DNA from: Pseudomonas sivasensis
Lineage (GTDB): Bacteria > Pseudomonadota > Gammaproteobacteria > Pseudomonadales > Pseudomonadaceae
Length of the DNA stretch: 64,000 nucleotides
Direction: 5' to 3'
Assembly: GCF_013778505.1 (NCBI RefSeq)
Contig: NZ_JAAOWU010000018.1
Location: 48,896-112,895, forward strand
Below, piece by piece: positions 44,725 through 54,052 of this stretch. Each line of letters begins with the position of its first letter. Positions within the stretch are counted from its first letter, which is position 1. Under the pieces are notes generated by a model, which saw only the letters and a program-made list of their open reading frames with translations, ran no database searches and was not told the DNA's origin. Both the position numbers and the translations under genes were made by a program.

Positions 44725-44928
44725 TTAAGGCAAGTTGCCCTTGCCCAGGCTGTCTAGGCTGCCGGTATTCCTGTGTCGGCCATCGCGCGCCGAACCGTCA
44801 GCGTCCTGAGGTTCGAGCTGCGATTGAGGGCCGTCGATGCTGCGCTTATTGCGTTGAAGGGGGGCGTCGTCATGCGGTGCAGTGGGGTATTGAGCAGGCA
44901 GAGGGGGAGAATTTATAGGGCCGAGCAT
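44725..44928 (-). CDS. Small hydrophilic protein of unknown function
   Basis: This 67-residue frame is supported by AGAAGGA placed 8 nt before the ATG and by a palindromic terminator just after the stop. The product is Pro-rich at the N-terminus (MLGPINSPPLPAQYPTAP) and then charged and Gln/Ser/Asp-rich, so probably disordered. I recognise no family. The gene has its own intergenic spaces on both sides. Confidence 0.62.
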   Translation of the reverse strand: MLGPINSPPLPAQYPTAPHDDAPLQRNKRSIDGPQSQLEPQDADGSARDGRHRNTGSLDSLGKGNLP

Positions 44929-45116
44929 GGAAGTATCCTTCTATCAGTCGAGGGTGACTTCGCCCTGTTGAGCGAAGTGGCGACAAACTTATAGAGGACG
45001 AGGGGCGTCGAGCTATAAACGCCCTGCTGCAAGATATGACGGAGGTTGAGGCCGCTCTCTAGAGCAAGCCATGTCTGGTTATTGCCACAGACCCCTTGCC
45101 ACAAGGTCGCTGGCGT

Positions 45117-47360
45117 TTAGGTAGGTGAGTTTTCAATTACGTTCGGCACCGTAAACCGGAACTCGCTGCCGCGCCCCACTTCACTTTCAGCAATGATCTT
45201 GCCGCCGTGGGCGTGGACGATGCCCTGGGTGATGTAGAGCCCCAAGCCACTTCCCGTTGGATTGTTTTCGGTCTGGGTCCAATAGCGGTCGAACACATGG
45301 GGCAATTGCTCCGGCGCAATGCCCTCGCCGGAGTCGCGCACCGAAAACACGGTCTCCTCACCATTGCTCATGGCACTGATGCCGATAGTGCCTTGGCGCG
45401 GCGTGAACTTGATGGCGTTGCCGATCAGGTTCGAGAGCACCTGGAACATCCGCTCAGGGTCGCCGTTGATCACCAGATCAGGCTCGGCGCTGAACGACAG
45501 GTCGATGCCTTTTTCCATCGCCAGCGGTGCGAGCAACGAGTAAGCCTCTTCGAACATCTGGCTCACATCCAGCGCCACTGGCTTGACCACATAGCGCCCG
45601 GCCTCGATTTTCGAAGTGTCGAGCAAGTCTTCCAGCAGCACATTCATACGCCCGGCGGCTTGCTGCATGGTGTCGATGGCCGTGGAAATCCGCCGCGACG
45701 TGTGTGGGCCATCGGAGCTGAAGGCCTTTTGCATCATGCCGCACAACATCGAAATGACCGTCATCGGGTTGCGCAAGTCGTGGGATACCACCGCCACCAG
45801 TTCATCACGGGCGCGCACGGCTTGTTGCTCACGCGCTACCTGGCGTGCCAGGTCGTTTTCCAGGGCGGAGCGACGCAGGTCATTGGCGGCAAACAGGTCA
45901 CCATGGCTCCACTTGGTGGAGATGCCGGCCATTTCCACTTTCCAGATTTCAAACGAAGTGCGTGGGCGAAGGCGCAAGCCAGAGTCGGAGTTTTCCAGAT
46001 CCAGTGGCTTGTTCGGGTCGCCGCTCCAGTTGATGTTCTCCTTCACTTCCGGGCGGAACCACAGCACACCGTTATCCACCGGTTTAGGCAGGCTCATGGC
46101 CAGGACACCGCTGGCCATCTGCTGAAACTCAGCGGCCGGCGGGTAGACGGAGGCCAGGTTATGGCTTGAAAACACCGTATCGCCGCTCTCTTGAAGCCAC
46201 TTGTGCAACGCGCGGATCTGCGCCGGCTCCGGGCAGTTGCCGTAGCGGTGCAGTTGCTTGTCTTCGATGATCGCCACACCGCCGGACAGGGTCAGGTCCA
46301 TCAGCACTTGGCCTTGCAGGGCCAGGCCATCGAACACGTTGTCCGCCGAGGCTTTCATCGCCTGATCCAGCAACGCCAGGGCCTCGACTTTTTCCTCGCG
46401 CTGGCGGCTCAGGTCCAAGGCTTCCATGGCGCTGATCTGCAATGACAACACCTGGCCGATGGTCTGGCAGGCGGTGCGCAACTCGTTGGGCACCAGCAGC
46501 GGTTCACGGTTGCCGCAGCTGATCAGGCCCCAGAGTTTGTCGCCCTTCATCAGCGAGATGCTCATGGACGACAGCACACCCATGTTCTGCATGTACTGAC
46601 AGTGAATCGGCGACACACTGCGCAGGGTGGCGAAGCTAAGGTCCAGCGGCTCACCATTGTCCGGGCGCAGTTTGGGCAGCAGTGGCACTGGCTCGTAGGC
46701 CGCGTTGGGAATGATGCGCAACCAGTTGGTGCGATACAGCTCGCGGGCCTGCTCGGGAATATCGGACGCGGGGAAGAACAGCCCGTTGAACAGTTCCATG
46801 GACGGCGCGGACGCTTCGGCGATCACTTGGCCGTGGCCTTCCTCTTCGAAGCGGTAGATCAGCACGCGGTCGTAGCCGGTCATGGCTTGGATTTCATGCA
46901 CGCTGATTTCGTACAGCGCTTGCAGGGTTTTCGCCGCCTGCAAACGTTGCAGCATCTTGCCCAAATCACTGGTGCGACGATTCATTGCCCGCGGCTGGAA
47001 ATTCTCCAGCAAGGGTTCGAATTCCAGTATCAGGACGCCCTGATGGCGATGCAGCAGGCCATCGAACTTGGCGCCGTTGAAAGTAACGTGCAGCGGCGGC
47101 GCGTCGATAAAGTTGTTGAGCTCGATCATGTGTTGCACAGCCTTAGCGTGCTCTGCGCCCAGCAACCGGTGCAGCGGCTGGTCCAGCAGCGTCTCCGGTG
47201 CATGATTGAACAGGCTGGCGACGTTGGCGCTGACTTGGATGATCTGCAAGCCGGGGTCAGACAGCGTCAGCAACACACCATGGGGCTGGATGGCCCCTGG
47301 AATGCGAATAGGCTCGTCCGCACAGTTGGCAAGCAGCTCTTCAAAATCATCGGGTTTCAT
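45117..47360 (-). CDS. bphP: Bacteriophytochrome histidine kinase
   Basis: This 747-residue red/far-red photoreceptor has the PAS-GAF-PHY core and a histidine kinase output. Cys13 (ANCADEP) is the biliverdin attachment site, PASDIP (197-202) is the GAF signature and PRTSF (466-470) marks the PHY tongue. The kinase H-box is VVSHDLRNP with His527, and the ATPase has NLIGNAIKF and GSGLGLYI. AGGAGG lies 7 nt before the ATG, which overlaps the bphO stop by 4 nt, coupling chromophore and apoprotein production. Confidence 0.97.
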   Translation of the reverse strand: MKPDDFEELLANCADEPIRIPGAIQPHGVLLTLSDPGLQIIQVSANVASLFNHAPETLLDQPLHRLLGAEHAKAVQHMIELNNFIDAPPLHVTFNGAKFDGLLHRHQGVLILEFEPLLENFQPRAMNRRTSDLGKMLQRLQAAKTLQALYEISVHEIQAMTGYDRVLIYRFEEEGHGQVIAEASAPSMELFNGLFFPASDIPEQARELYRTNWLRIIPNAAYEPVPLLPKLRPDNGEPLDLSFATLRSVSPIHCQYMQNMGVLSSMSISLMKGDKLWGLISCGNREPLLVPNELRTACQTIGQVLSLQISAMEALDLSRQREEKVEALALLDQAMKASADNVFDGLALQGQVLMDLTLSGGVAIIEDKQLHRYGNCPEPAQIRALHKWLQESGDTVFSSHNLASVYPPAAEFQQMASGVLAMSLPKPVDNGVLWFRPEVKENINWSGDPNKPLDLENSDSGLRLRPRTSFEIWKVEMAGISTKWSHGDLFAANDLRRSALENDLARQVAREQQAVRARDELVAVVSHDLRNPMTVISMLCGMMQKAFSSDGPHTSRRISTAIDTMQQAAGRMNVLLEDLLDTSKIEAGRYVVKPVALDVSQMFEEAYSLLAPLAMEKGIDLSFSAEPDLVINGDPERMFQVLSNLIGNAIKFTPRQGTIGISAMSNGEETVFSVRDSGEGIAPEQLPHVFDRYWTQTENNPTGSGLGLYITQGIVHAHGGKIIAESEVGRGSEFRFTVPNVIENSPT

Positions 47361-47971
47361 AGCAATACCTCCTGGCTGTCGAGCCATTGCTCAAAGCAGC
47401 GGAATGTCGAACGGGCCGCGTCTACCGCGTGTTGTTTGGCTGGTGCGTCCAGCGGCTGGTGGCCCAGATAGTCGAGAAAGTCTTTCCAGCGCCGACCAGT
47501 CTCAGGGCCATACACATTGAGAAACGCACCGCCGTTATCGGCGTCCAGATCCAGGCGCTGAGCCATTTCCCGGCGCAGTACCTGGCCGCCCAGCGTAGCG
47601 CCTTCGAGCACATACAAGGCGCCCAGGCAGGCAGCAGGGGTATCGAGGAGCGGCAATTGGGTGCAGCGGGGCAGGTCGTTGATAGCCATGTCATTCAGGC
47701 CAAGGGCGAGAAGATCGCTCAACAGAGTGGGCGTTTTCACACGCAGCTCTGTGTCATAGCCATCAGGGATCAACTCACAATCGTACAGCGCGGCTTCCAT
47801 TGGCCCATAAAACCCGTAATACGCCTGGAGCAAGCGTCGAAACCAGTCGGTATCCAGGTATTCGCTGAAAAACGGCAGGCGCTTTTCCAGCGCTACATGC
47901 AGCAGGGCCGTGCCTGTGCGCAACGCTTCCAACAACGAGGGCACACCACCGTCAGGGGCCTGTGAATGCAT
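47357..47971 (-). CDS. bphO: Biliverdin-producing haem oxygenase
   Basis: This 204-residue haem oxygenase makes biliverdin for the phytochrome. The proximal haem ligand is His25 (ALLHVALEKRLPF), and the distal helix is recognisable as ALYVLEGATLGGQVLRRE. It lies immediately upstream of bphP with an ATGA overlap, the standard bphO-bphP operon. A second haem oxygenase (PigA type) for iron uptake would be expected elsewhere in such a genome. Confidence 0.95.
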   Translation of the reverse strand: MHSQAPDGGVPSLLEALRTGTALLHVALEKRLPFFSEYLDTDWFRRLLQAYYGFYGPMEAALYDCELIPDGYDTELRVKTPTLLSDLLALGLNDMAINDLPRCTQLPLLDTPAACLGALYVLEGATLGGQVLRREMAQRLDLDADNGGAFLNVYGPETGRRWKDFLDYLGHQPLDAPAKQHAVDAARSTFRCFEQWLDSQEVLL

Positions 47972-48165
47972 TCAATAAGCTCGAACTGTGGGCCTGCCGG
48001 CCATAAATGACGCATAGAATTGGGCAGTGATTCTACACACCTCATGGCCATTGGCTGTACGCACAAGGCGAAAAGCCTGACCAGCGGATCAGAAAAGTCT
48101 CTCCTTGCTCATTAATGACCGCAGTGTTTGTCCCAAAGTTCGGCTTCAGTGATGTTGCGATGCTA

Positions 48166-48546
48166 TCAATGCAGGTGCGGGCTTTGCTGGGTCAGTGCCG
48201 TTTGCACACACTCAATCAGGTGTTCGGCGCTCCACGGTTTCGGTAGAAACCGCACAGAGCTACCCAGTTGCGCCGCGATCTTAGTGTTGCCGGATGTCAG
48301 CACTACCTTTACCTCTGGCCAACGATGGGCCACTACCCGGCTCAAGTCATAGCCGTTGAGCAAACCTGGCATCTGAACATCACTGACAATCAGGTCGACC
48401 GGTTCATCATCCCGCTCCAGAAAAATCATCCCTTCATCCGCCGAAGGAAATGACGTCACATGAGCCCCAAAATCCTCAAGTACATCCACCATTAACGAGC
48501 GAATGATCTCGTCGTCTTCCAGTACTAAAATCGATGGCTGAGCCAT
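48166..48546 (-). CDS. Single-domain response regulator
   Basis: This 126-residue lone receiver has acidic residues in LEDDE (10-13), phosphoacceptor Asp56 (IVSDVQMPG), Thr84 (VLTSGN) and Lys103 (FLPKPW), with no output domain. GGAG lies 8 nt before ATG 48546. It is 194 nt upstream of bphO on the same strand, so it could be the partner of the phytochrome kinase; many bphP loci carry such a receiver. Co-transcription is not proven by the sequence. Confidence 0.87.
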   Translation of the reverse strand: MAQPSILVLEDDEIIRSLMVDVLEDFGAHVTSFPSADEGMIFLERDDEPVDLIVSDVQMPGLLNGYDLSRVVAHRWPEVKVVLTSGNTKIAAQLGSSVRFLPKPWSAEHLIECVQTALTQQSPHLH

Positions 48547-48822
48547 GATCGTTACTCCACCATCAGGGTTCAGTAAGGTGGAGTGGAAGACCATCGGATA
48601 GGTTCGATTGGATATGTCCAAAACGATGGGTGGTTACTCAGAGGGTCTATTTTGCTTGTTTGCGGGGAGGTGCGGCACGATCCCTGTGCTCTGCAATGCA
48701 CGCAAAAGGCTGTCGACCCTGAATGCTCCCCTGATCGAGCGTGGACCGAAGCGCTGATCTGGATGGGCATGCGTTCCTGACAAACAGGCATAATCGCCCG
48801 CATTCGCCGATGTGGAGTTCCC

Positions 48823-49197
48823 ATGAAGTACGTCCTGCTCACCCTCGCCCTGATCCTTAACGCCCACTCAGCCCTCGCGGCCGGCGACGCCGAGGCGGGT
48901 GGAAAGCTCTTTACCAAGACCTGCGGCGGCTGCCACAGCGTCGGCGAAGGGGCGCGCGGTGGGTTCGGCCCGGAACTCAACGGCATCATCGGCAGGCCTG
49001 CCGGCACCACCACCGACTATCAGTATTCTGACGCGATGAAAAACTCCGGCGTGGTCTGGACGCGGGACAAGCTCGCCGCCTATATCGAGGCACCGAAGAA
49101 GGTAGTGAGCGGTACGCGGATGATCTTTTGGGGCATCAGTGATCAGGAGAAAATCGACAACATCCTGGCCTACCTCGAAACCTTCCAACCCAAATAA
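48823..49197 (+). CDS. Class I c-type cytochrome
   Basis: This 124-residue periplasmic monohaem cytochrome has a signal peptide ending ALA (residue 19), the haem-attachment motif CGGCH (34-38) and the axial Met100 in SGTRMIFWG. The fold resembles mitochondrial/bacterial cytochrome c2 (GPELNGIIGRPAG). GGAG precedes the ATG. Its stop is immediately followed by the stop of the convergent sulfatase gene. The electron partner is unknown. Confidence 0.93.
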   Translation: MKYVLLTLALILNAHSALAAGDAEAGGKLFTKTCGGCHSVGEGARGGFGPELNGIIGRPAGTTTDYQYSDAMKNSGVVWTRDKLAAYIEAPKKVVSGTRMIFWGISDQEKIDNILAYLETFQPK

Positions 49198-51219
49198 TCA
49201 CTCCCGCACATTTCTGAACAGCATCAACCGCGCGCTCTCATGCAGCCCACGGGTCAGCGCCTGCAAACGCTGAAACTCTGCGGGATGTTGCGTTGCCACA
49301 TCCTCTCGCGGTGTCTTTGAGGCCAGGTCATGCAGGGTCGGTGAGCTGCCGTCGTGTTGCATTTGCAAAAGGAAGTGTTGGGTCACGCCGCCGATGATTG
49401 GGAACGTCCCCTCACGCAACACCAGCGGCACCACGCGCTCGCCTTCCGGAGCAGGCTGTTGGATATCCCGGCCCATGGCGCCATTGGTGAACGGCACGCC
49501 TGCCATGCCCGCAACGGTCGGCAACAAATCCGCCAGGCCCACCGCCTGTTCGATCACCCTAGGTGCCAGGCCCGGCGCGTGGATCAACAGCGGCACGTTG
49601 TTGCTTTCCAGCCCCAGCTGTTCAAAGGCAGGCGCCATGTGCGGGATCTGGCTGATGCGCGTGTTGTGGTCGCCGAAGAACACAAAAATGCTGTTGTCGT
49701 AGTAACCACCGGCCTTGGCGATTTCCATCAAGCGGCCGATGTTGTAGTCGAGCAGGCGCACTGCGTTGTATTGCTCGACACTGCGCGAACCGGCTGCCTG
49801 GACTTGCTCCAGGGTCACGTTCGCCACCTGGAAACCGTCGTTGTCTTTGGGAATCGTGAAAGGTCGATGGTTGCCGGAGGTTTGCAGGTAGGCGAAGAAC
49901 GGCTGGTCCTTGGGCATCCTGCTCAACAGTTCGTCACCTTCCTTGAACAGGTCCAAGTCTGAAATACCCCACACATCCACCCGTGGCGATTGCCAGTCGC
50001 TCTCTTCAAACAGCTGCACGTCGTCGATGCTCTGGCGGATCAGCGCGTTGATGTTCGCCCAGCCGGCGTTGCCGCCGATCATGTAGAACTTCTGATAGCC
50101 CTCGAATGCGTTGATCAGCGTGTGTTGCCGGGTGATCAGCGGATTGCGCGTGGCAGTCTCCTGGCGGGTGACGTCGGGCACGCCGGTGATGCTGGCCCAG
50201 ACAGTCTTGGCGGTGCCGGTGACCGGTACGTAGAAGTGCTTGAAGAACCAGCTTTGGCTGGCCAGTTTATCCAGGTTCGGCGTGGGATTGAGCGGGTTGC
50301 CGTAGGCCCCGACGGCGCTCGTGCCAAGGGATTCGAGCATCACGAAGATCACGTTCAGCGGGCGCTCGCTGGCCAGGCGATAGGGCTGCACACCCTGGTG
50401 GCGGGTGAAATTCAGTTGCTGGGCGTCCGGTTGATCCACCCCCAAGTACTGGGCGACTTGCGGGTAATGCTTACGCACCTGGGCTTCATCGAACTGCGAT
50501 TGGCCGACCTTGAGGGTGTCGTACAAAAACAGCACCGGGTTGAGGCCCACGGCGGCCACCTGGCTGTTGCCGGAAAAGAACGCATCGCTCCAGCGCAGCG
50601 GCACCGGGTTTTCCAGGTTGAGGTTGGCCACGCGCCCCAGCAGGGCGAGCAGCACGGCGACCACGCCAACCACTGAGACTGACGTCACCGCCCATCGATT
50701 AATGGGGGTTGGCGCACGGTCCAGGGTCAGGCGCTCCAGGCAGATCAACGCCCATACCCACAACCCCACTGCCGCCAGCCAGCAGGCGGTTATCCACAGC
50801 ACTGGATAGGTTTCCCACACCATCTGTTGTGAAATCTGTGCGTCTTGCAGGTAGCGCAGCACCGTCGCATTGATGCGTACGCCGAGGTAGGCGTAATGGC
50901 CGAAGTCGATGATGTACACCAGGCCGATCATCGCCAGTGCGACCACCAGGTAGGCACGTGCCAGCCAGCGCAGGACTGGCAGCGTGGTGAGGTTCCAGCG
51001 CGGCAGCCATGCCAGCACCGCCAGCGGCAGCAGCAGCAACACCGCCAGGCGCAGGTCGAAACGCAGGCCGATGCCGAGGGTTTCCAGCAGCGCCGGGGTT
51101 GTCACATCAAGGCCGGAAAAACCCAGCACAAACACCAGTCGCAACGCAGCCAGCAGCACAAACACCAACCCGATCGCGCCCATGCCGTAGCGCAGGCGAC
51201 GTGATTGCAACGCACTCAT
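49198..51219 (-). CDS. LTA-synthase-like sulfatase-family membrane protein
   Basis: This 673-residue protein has about five N-terminal transmembrane helices (residues 10-200) and a periplasmic alkaline-phosphatase/sulfatase domain related to LtaS and OpgB. Metal-site features are FVMLESLG near 293-300, GTAKT with Thr339 as the likely nucleophile, and FFGDHN near 500. Such enzymes transfer phosphoglycerol or phosphoethanolamine to envelope glycans or lipids. The start at 51219 overlaps the previous stop (TGATG). It is the last gene of a five-gene operon. Confidence 0.9.
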   Translation of the reverse strand: MSALQSRRLRYGMGAIGLVFVLLAALRLVFVLGFSGLDVTTPALLETLGIGLRFDLRLAVLLLLPLAVLAWLPRWNLTTLPVLRWLARAYLVVALAMIGLVYIIDFGHYAYLGVRINATVLRYLQDAQISQQMVWETYPVLWITACWLAAVGLWVWALICLERLTLDRAPTPINRWAVTSVSVVGVVAVLLALLGRVANLNLENPVPLRWSDAFFSGNSQVAAVGLNPVLFLYDTLKVGQSQFDEAQVRKHYPQVAQYLGVDQPDAQQLNFTRHQGVQPYRLASERPLNVIFVMLESLGTSAVGAYGNPLNPTPNLDKLASQSWFFKHFYVPVTGTAKTVWASITGVPDVTRQETATRNPLITRQHTLINAFEGYQKFYMIGGNAGWANINALIRQSIDDVQLFEESDWQSPRVDVWGISDLDLFKEGDELLSRMPKDQPFFAYLQTSGNHRPFTIPKDNDGFQVANVTLEQVQAAGSRSVEQYNAVRLLDYNIGRLMEIAKAGGYYDNSIFVFFGDHNTRISQIPHMAPAFEQLGLESNNVPLLIHAPGLAPRVIEQAVGLADLLPTVAGMAGVPFTNGAMGRDIQQPAPEGERVVPLVLREGTFPIIGGVTQHFLLQMQHDGSSPTLHDLASKTPREDVATQHPAEFQRLQALTRGLHESARLMLFRNVRE

Positions 51220-51803
51220 CAAATTTTCCATTCTTTAAAGCAGTACAGTTTGAGTTGCATTAATCCAGCGACTACGCAGTAGCCTGCCAAGAGCGGATCA
51301 ACCAGATAATCCCAATAGTTCTCTGAGGCCTTGAGCCGTAATGCGAACGCCAGCGTGCCGATCACCAACATCCACACCGCCAGCGCATTGCGCAGCCACA
51401 GCATCAACAGCGCCGCCACCGCGACCAGCACAATCATCGGTCGAGGGTTGAAGCCCAAGCGGTACGGGTCGAAATAGGTCAGGCCTAACGTGGCCGGGTA
51501 TAGCACCAGGCTCAGCAGGCCAAACAGCAGCAACATCTGCACCTGATGCGGTCGAGCCAGCGGCTGCACCACGCCCAGACGGCTGAGCGCAACCCACCCC
51601 AACAACACCAGCGTGCTGATCGCCAAATCATCGGTAAAACTGCGGACATAGGCCGCCAATGGCAGCTCATTGATCGGGATAACGCTCACCACCACCAGGA
51701 CTGGCAGCAACCACGGTCGCCATCGGGCGGTAAATCGAAACGTGCTTAACAGCACAAACCCCAACAGCACAAAACTCAAATGCGCCTGCCATAGCAACAC
51801 CAT
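51219..51803 (-). CDS. Hypothetical multi-pass membrane protein
   Basis: This 194-residue protein has about six hydrophobic helices and no family I recognise. It sits between the sialidase-like gene and the LtaS-like gene with 1-nt TGATG overlaps on both sides, so its production is tied to theirs. The ATG at 51803 is chosen because of this overlap. It may be a membrane subunit or chaperone for the neighbouring enzymes, but this is positional inference only. Confidence 0.8.
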   Translation of the reverse strand: MVLLWQAHLSFVLLGFVLLSTFRFTARWRPWLLPVLVVVSVIPINELPLAAYVRSFTDDLAISTLVLLGWVALSRLGVVQPLARPHQVQMLLLFGLLSLVLYPATLGLTYFDPYRLGFNPRPMIVLVAVAALLMLWLRNALAVWMLVIGTLAFALRLKASENYWDYLVDPLLAGYCVVAGLMQLKLYCFKEWKI

Positions 51804-53071
51804 CACAGACGCTCCGCCAGCCAGGCTTCGTTGAAGCTGACATGTTTGATAAACGTGTTATTCCATGAGTACACCAGGTGGTACATACCGTCCGGGCTGC
51901 GGCTGAAGTACGGGTACTCGTACTCGAAATCGCAGCCACGGGGTTTGCACACGCGGTAGTCGAGGCTGCTGAGAAAACGTTGCTCCAGCGGTAAACGCTG
52001 CGCGCCGCTGGAGGCGCGAAAGCCTTCGCCGATGATCTCTTTATAAGCTTCGGGGGCGAACGGTTGGCCGAGCGGGTCCGGTGATTCGTCCAGTTGCACC
52101 ACAGTGCGCCACTGGCTGAGCTGGGCGTCGGTGCCATAGAGGCTGAGCTTGAAGCGGCCGTCCTGCAGGTCATTGAGCGCCACCAGCAACCCATCGTCCA
52201 CCGTGCCCACCGCCGCCAGCGACGAGTTAGGGTTGGCCGGTTCCAGCGGGTACGGCTGGCTCCAGGTTTGCCCGGCGTCTTCAGTGCGGCTGGCCAGCAC
52301 GCGGTGATGGGTGTCGCCGGCATAGCGCAACATCGCCACGGCGCGTTGGCCGTCCAGGGGCACGATGGTCGGTTGCAGGGAATTCTTGCCGCGGCTGATA
52401 CGGAATTTGTCGATCACCGCTCCGTCTGCGCTCAGGTACAGGTACTCGGCAAACTTGCCCATGAACTCGTGGTACACCGGCAGGCCGATGGAGCCGTCGG
52501 CGTGGAACACCGGCGCGGCGCGGACCAGGGTGCTGATATTGAAGAACGGCGAGGTCACCAGTTGCCGAGGGGCCGTCCAACTGGCCCCCAGGTCATCCGA
52601 CACCATCACGTTGATCGCACTGGTGGCCCAGCCGCCCACTGACACCGACACATAAAACATCCACAGGCGTTTATCCGGCGCCAGGGCAATTACCGGGTTG
52701 CCGAGCTTGCGGATATAACGCTGGGTTCCGTCGCGGGTGCTTTCCCGCGTGGCCAGCACCTGTTCGGCGCCCCATTCGCCGGTACGTGCATCAAAGCGCG
52801 CGGTGCGCACCTGCACATCAGCGGCACCTTCGCGTGAGCCGGCGAACCACACCGCCATCAAGTCGCCGCCGGGCAGGGCGGTCACGGATGAGGAGTGCAC
52901 AAAGTCGGTGAGCTGGGTGGATACGAACCGGCTGCTGTACTGCGCCGGCGCCGCCACTTTTGCGGTGTTCGGGCTGGTCTGGGCAAACGGCGCCAGCACA
53001 TGGGGCGGATGGCTTTGCCAGGCAGCGAAAAACACTGCCAGCAGGCTGCATATCAATAAGGCGGAGCGCAT
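51803..53071 (-). CDS. Exported sialidase-fold (BNR-repeat) protein
   Basis: This 422-residue protein has an N-terminal hydrophobic segment (MRSALLICSLLAVFFAAW) acting as signal or anchor and a six-bladed propeller with Asp-box-like repeats (SDDLGASW, TEDAGQTW). An arginine in FAGSREG and RYIRKLGNP fits the sialidase superfamily, though the full arginine triad is not clear, so the substrate need not be sialic acid. It overlaps the next gene by 1 nt and follows cytochrome b561. A start at 53110 is possible but would overlap that gene. Confidence 0.85.
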   Translation of the reverse strand: MRSALLICSLLAVFFAAWQSHPPHVLAPFAQTSPNTAKVAAPAQYSSRFVSTQLTDFVHSSSVTALPGGDLMAVWFAGSREGAADVQVRTARFDARTGEWGAEQVLATRESTRDGTQRYIRKLGNPVIALAPDKRLWMFYVSVSVGGWATSAINVMVSDDLGASWTAPRQLVTSPFFNISTLVRAAPVFHADGSIGLPVYHEFMGKFAEYLYLSADGAVIDKFRISRGKNSLQPTIVPLDGQRAVAMLRYAGDTHHRVLASRTEDAGQTWSQPYPLEPANPNSSLAAVGTVDDGLLVALNDLQDGRFKLSLYGTDAQLSQWRTVVQLDESPDPLGQPFAPEAYKEIIGEGFRASSGAQRLPLEQRFLSSLDYRVCKPRGCDFEYEYPYFSRSPDGMYHLVYSWNNTFIKHVSFNEAWLAERL

Positions 53072-53093
53072 AGGGAACCTGTGGGTAAAAGGA

Positions 53094-53639
53094 TTACTGC
53101 GCACGTTCATCCGGCAGGCGCTTCCTGCGACCGGTGAGCATGGATAACGGCAGGTTGTCCCGCACCTGGATACTTTCAAACACGGCAGCCAGTACATGCA
53201 GGCAAACCAAGCCAAGCAGCGCATTGGCGGCGGTCTCGTGGACTTGCAGCGGCCAATCGGCGCCCCAGAGGGCATCGACTTCCTGCATCAAAAAGCCACT
53301 CACGCCGACGGTGAGTAACGCCAGCAACATCAACAGCATCACCAGCGCGCCAATCGGCGAATGCCCCAAGCGGTGTTGCGGCTTACCCTTGAGCAACGAG
53401 CACGCGTGGGCATTCAGCCTTTTTGGCGTAGGCCAAAAGTCTGCCCACAGTGCGCTGCGCGGTCCGACAAATCCCCACACCGTTCGCACCAGCAGCCAGG
53501 CCATGGCGTAATAACCCAGCCAGACATGCCAGTCGTCGCCGGCTTCGTTGAAGAAGTAATTGGCGACGAAGACCCCGGCGATAGAGGCGTGGAACAGCCT
53601 CACCAGCGGGTCCCACAGGCGTAGGGATTCGCCTGGCAT
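53094..53639 (-). CDS. Cytochrome b561-type membrane protein
   Basis: This 181-residue membrane protein has four helices and His residues suitable for two haems (His17 LFHASIAG, His38 DWHVWLGYY, and later HETAANALLGLVCLH). It begins WDPLVRLFHASI, a hallmark of the hydrogenase/cytochrome b561 domain. These proteins pass electrons across the inner membrane. It overlaps the PepSY gene by TGATG coupling and precedes the sialidase-like gene. Its role in this operon is unclear. Confidence 0.9.
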   Translation of the reverse strand: MPGESLRLWDPLVRLFHASIAGVFVANYFFNEAGDDWHVWLGYYAMAWLLVRTVWGFVGPRSALWADFWPTPKRLNAHACSLLKGKPQHRLGHSPIGALVMLLMLLALLTVGVSGFLMQEVDALWGADWPLQVHETAANALLGLVCLHVLAAVFESIQVRDNLPLSMLTGRRKRLPDERAQ

Positions 53640-53905
53640 CAGCCTTTGATCTCAGTCTTCACGGCCTTGCCGGTGACCGGGTCGTGGTAGATCTCAACTT
53701 TGCGCTTGTCCTTGTCGAACCCGTAGATCTCATAGCAGTTGCCATCAGTGACCTTGAACTTGCTGATGGTGTAGCCCTCGGCCTTGAGCTTGTCCTGGAA
53801 GGCTTTTTCGTCTTGCCATTGCGAGCGCTCGGCGGTGGTGCATTGCGGGCCGGCGAAGGCCAGGGGGCTGGCGAGGATCAGGGACAGCAGGAGAATTTTG
53901 CGCAT
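53639..53905 (-). CDS. PepSY-domain periplasmic protein
   Basis: This 88-residue protein has a signal peptide (MRKILLLSLILASPLAFA) and a PepSY fold (KLKAEGYTISKFKVTDGNCYEIYGFD, EIYHDPVTGKAVKTEIKG). PepSY proteins next to two-component systems and b-type cytochromes are often sensory or inhibitory accessories. It is the first gene of the leftward operon and divergent from the response regulator gene. A two-cysteine pair (positions 22 and 57) may form a disulfide. Confidence 0.9.
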   Translation of the reverse strand: MRKILLLSLILASPLAFAGPQCTTAERSQWQDEKAFQDKLKAEGYTISKFKVTDGNCYEIYGFDKDKRKVEIYHDPVTGKAVKTEIKG

Positions 53906-53948
53906 GGAAAAGCTCTCAGCAAATGTGGGAGATTTCACAGTGCAAAAC

Positions 53949-53968
53949 CAACCTTAGGGCAACCTTAG
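53949..53968. promoter_or_regulatory. Tandem 9-bp repeats, likely response-regulator box
   Basis: CAACCTTAG occurs twice in direct orientation with an 11-bp period (53949-53957 and 53960-53968). CTTAG-N6-CTTAG resembles the PmrA/QseB-type OmpR-family box. It lies between the PepSY operon and the response regulator gene and may serve both. Confidence 0.72.
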
Positions 53969-54052
53969 TTGGCAACGAGCCGTAACATCTTTGCTGAAAT
54001 AGCCCCGGCCATAACCCGGCATGATGCCGCCGATTCCTACAGAGATTTTGCT

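Noticed and set aside
44773..44994. Plus-strand 73-codon frame opposite the small gene
   Set aside because: The minus-strand frame has a good ribosome-binding site and a terminator; this one has neither.
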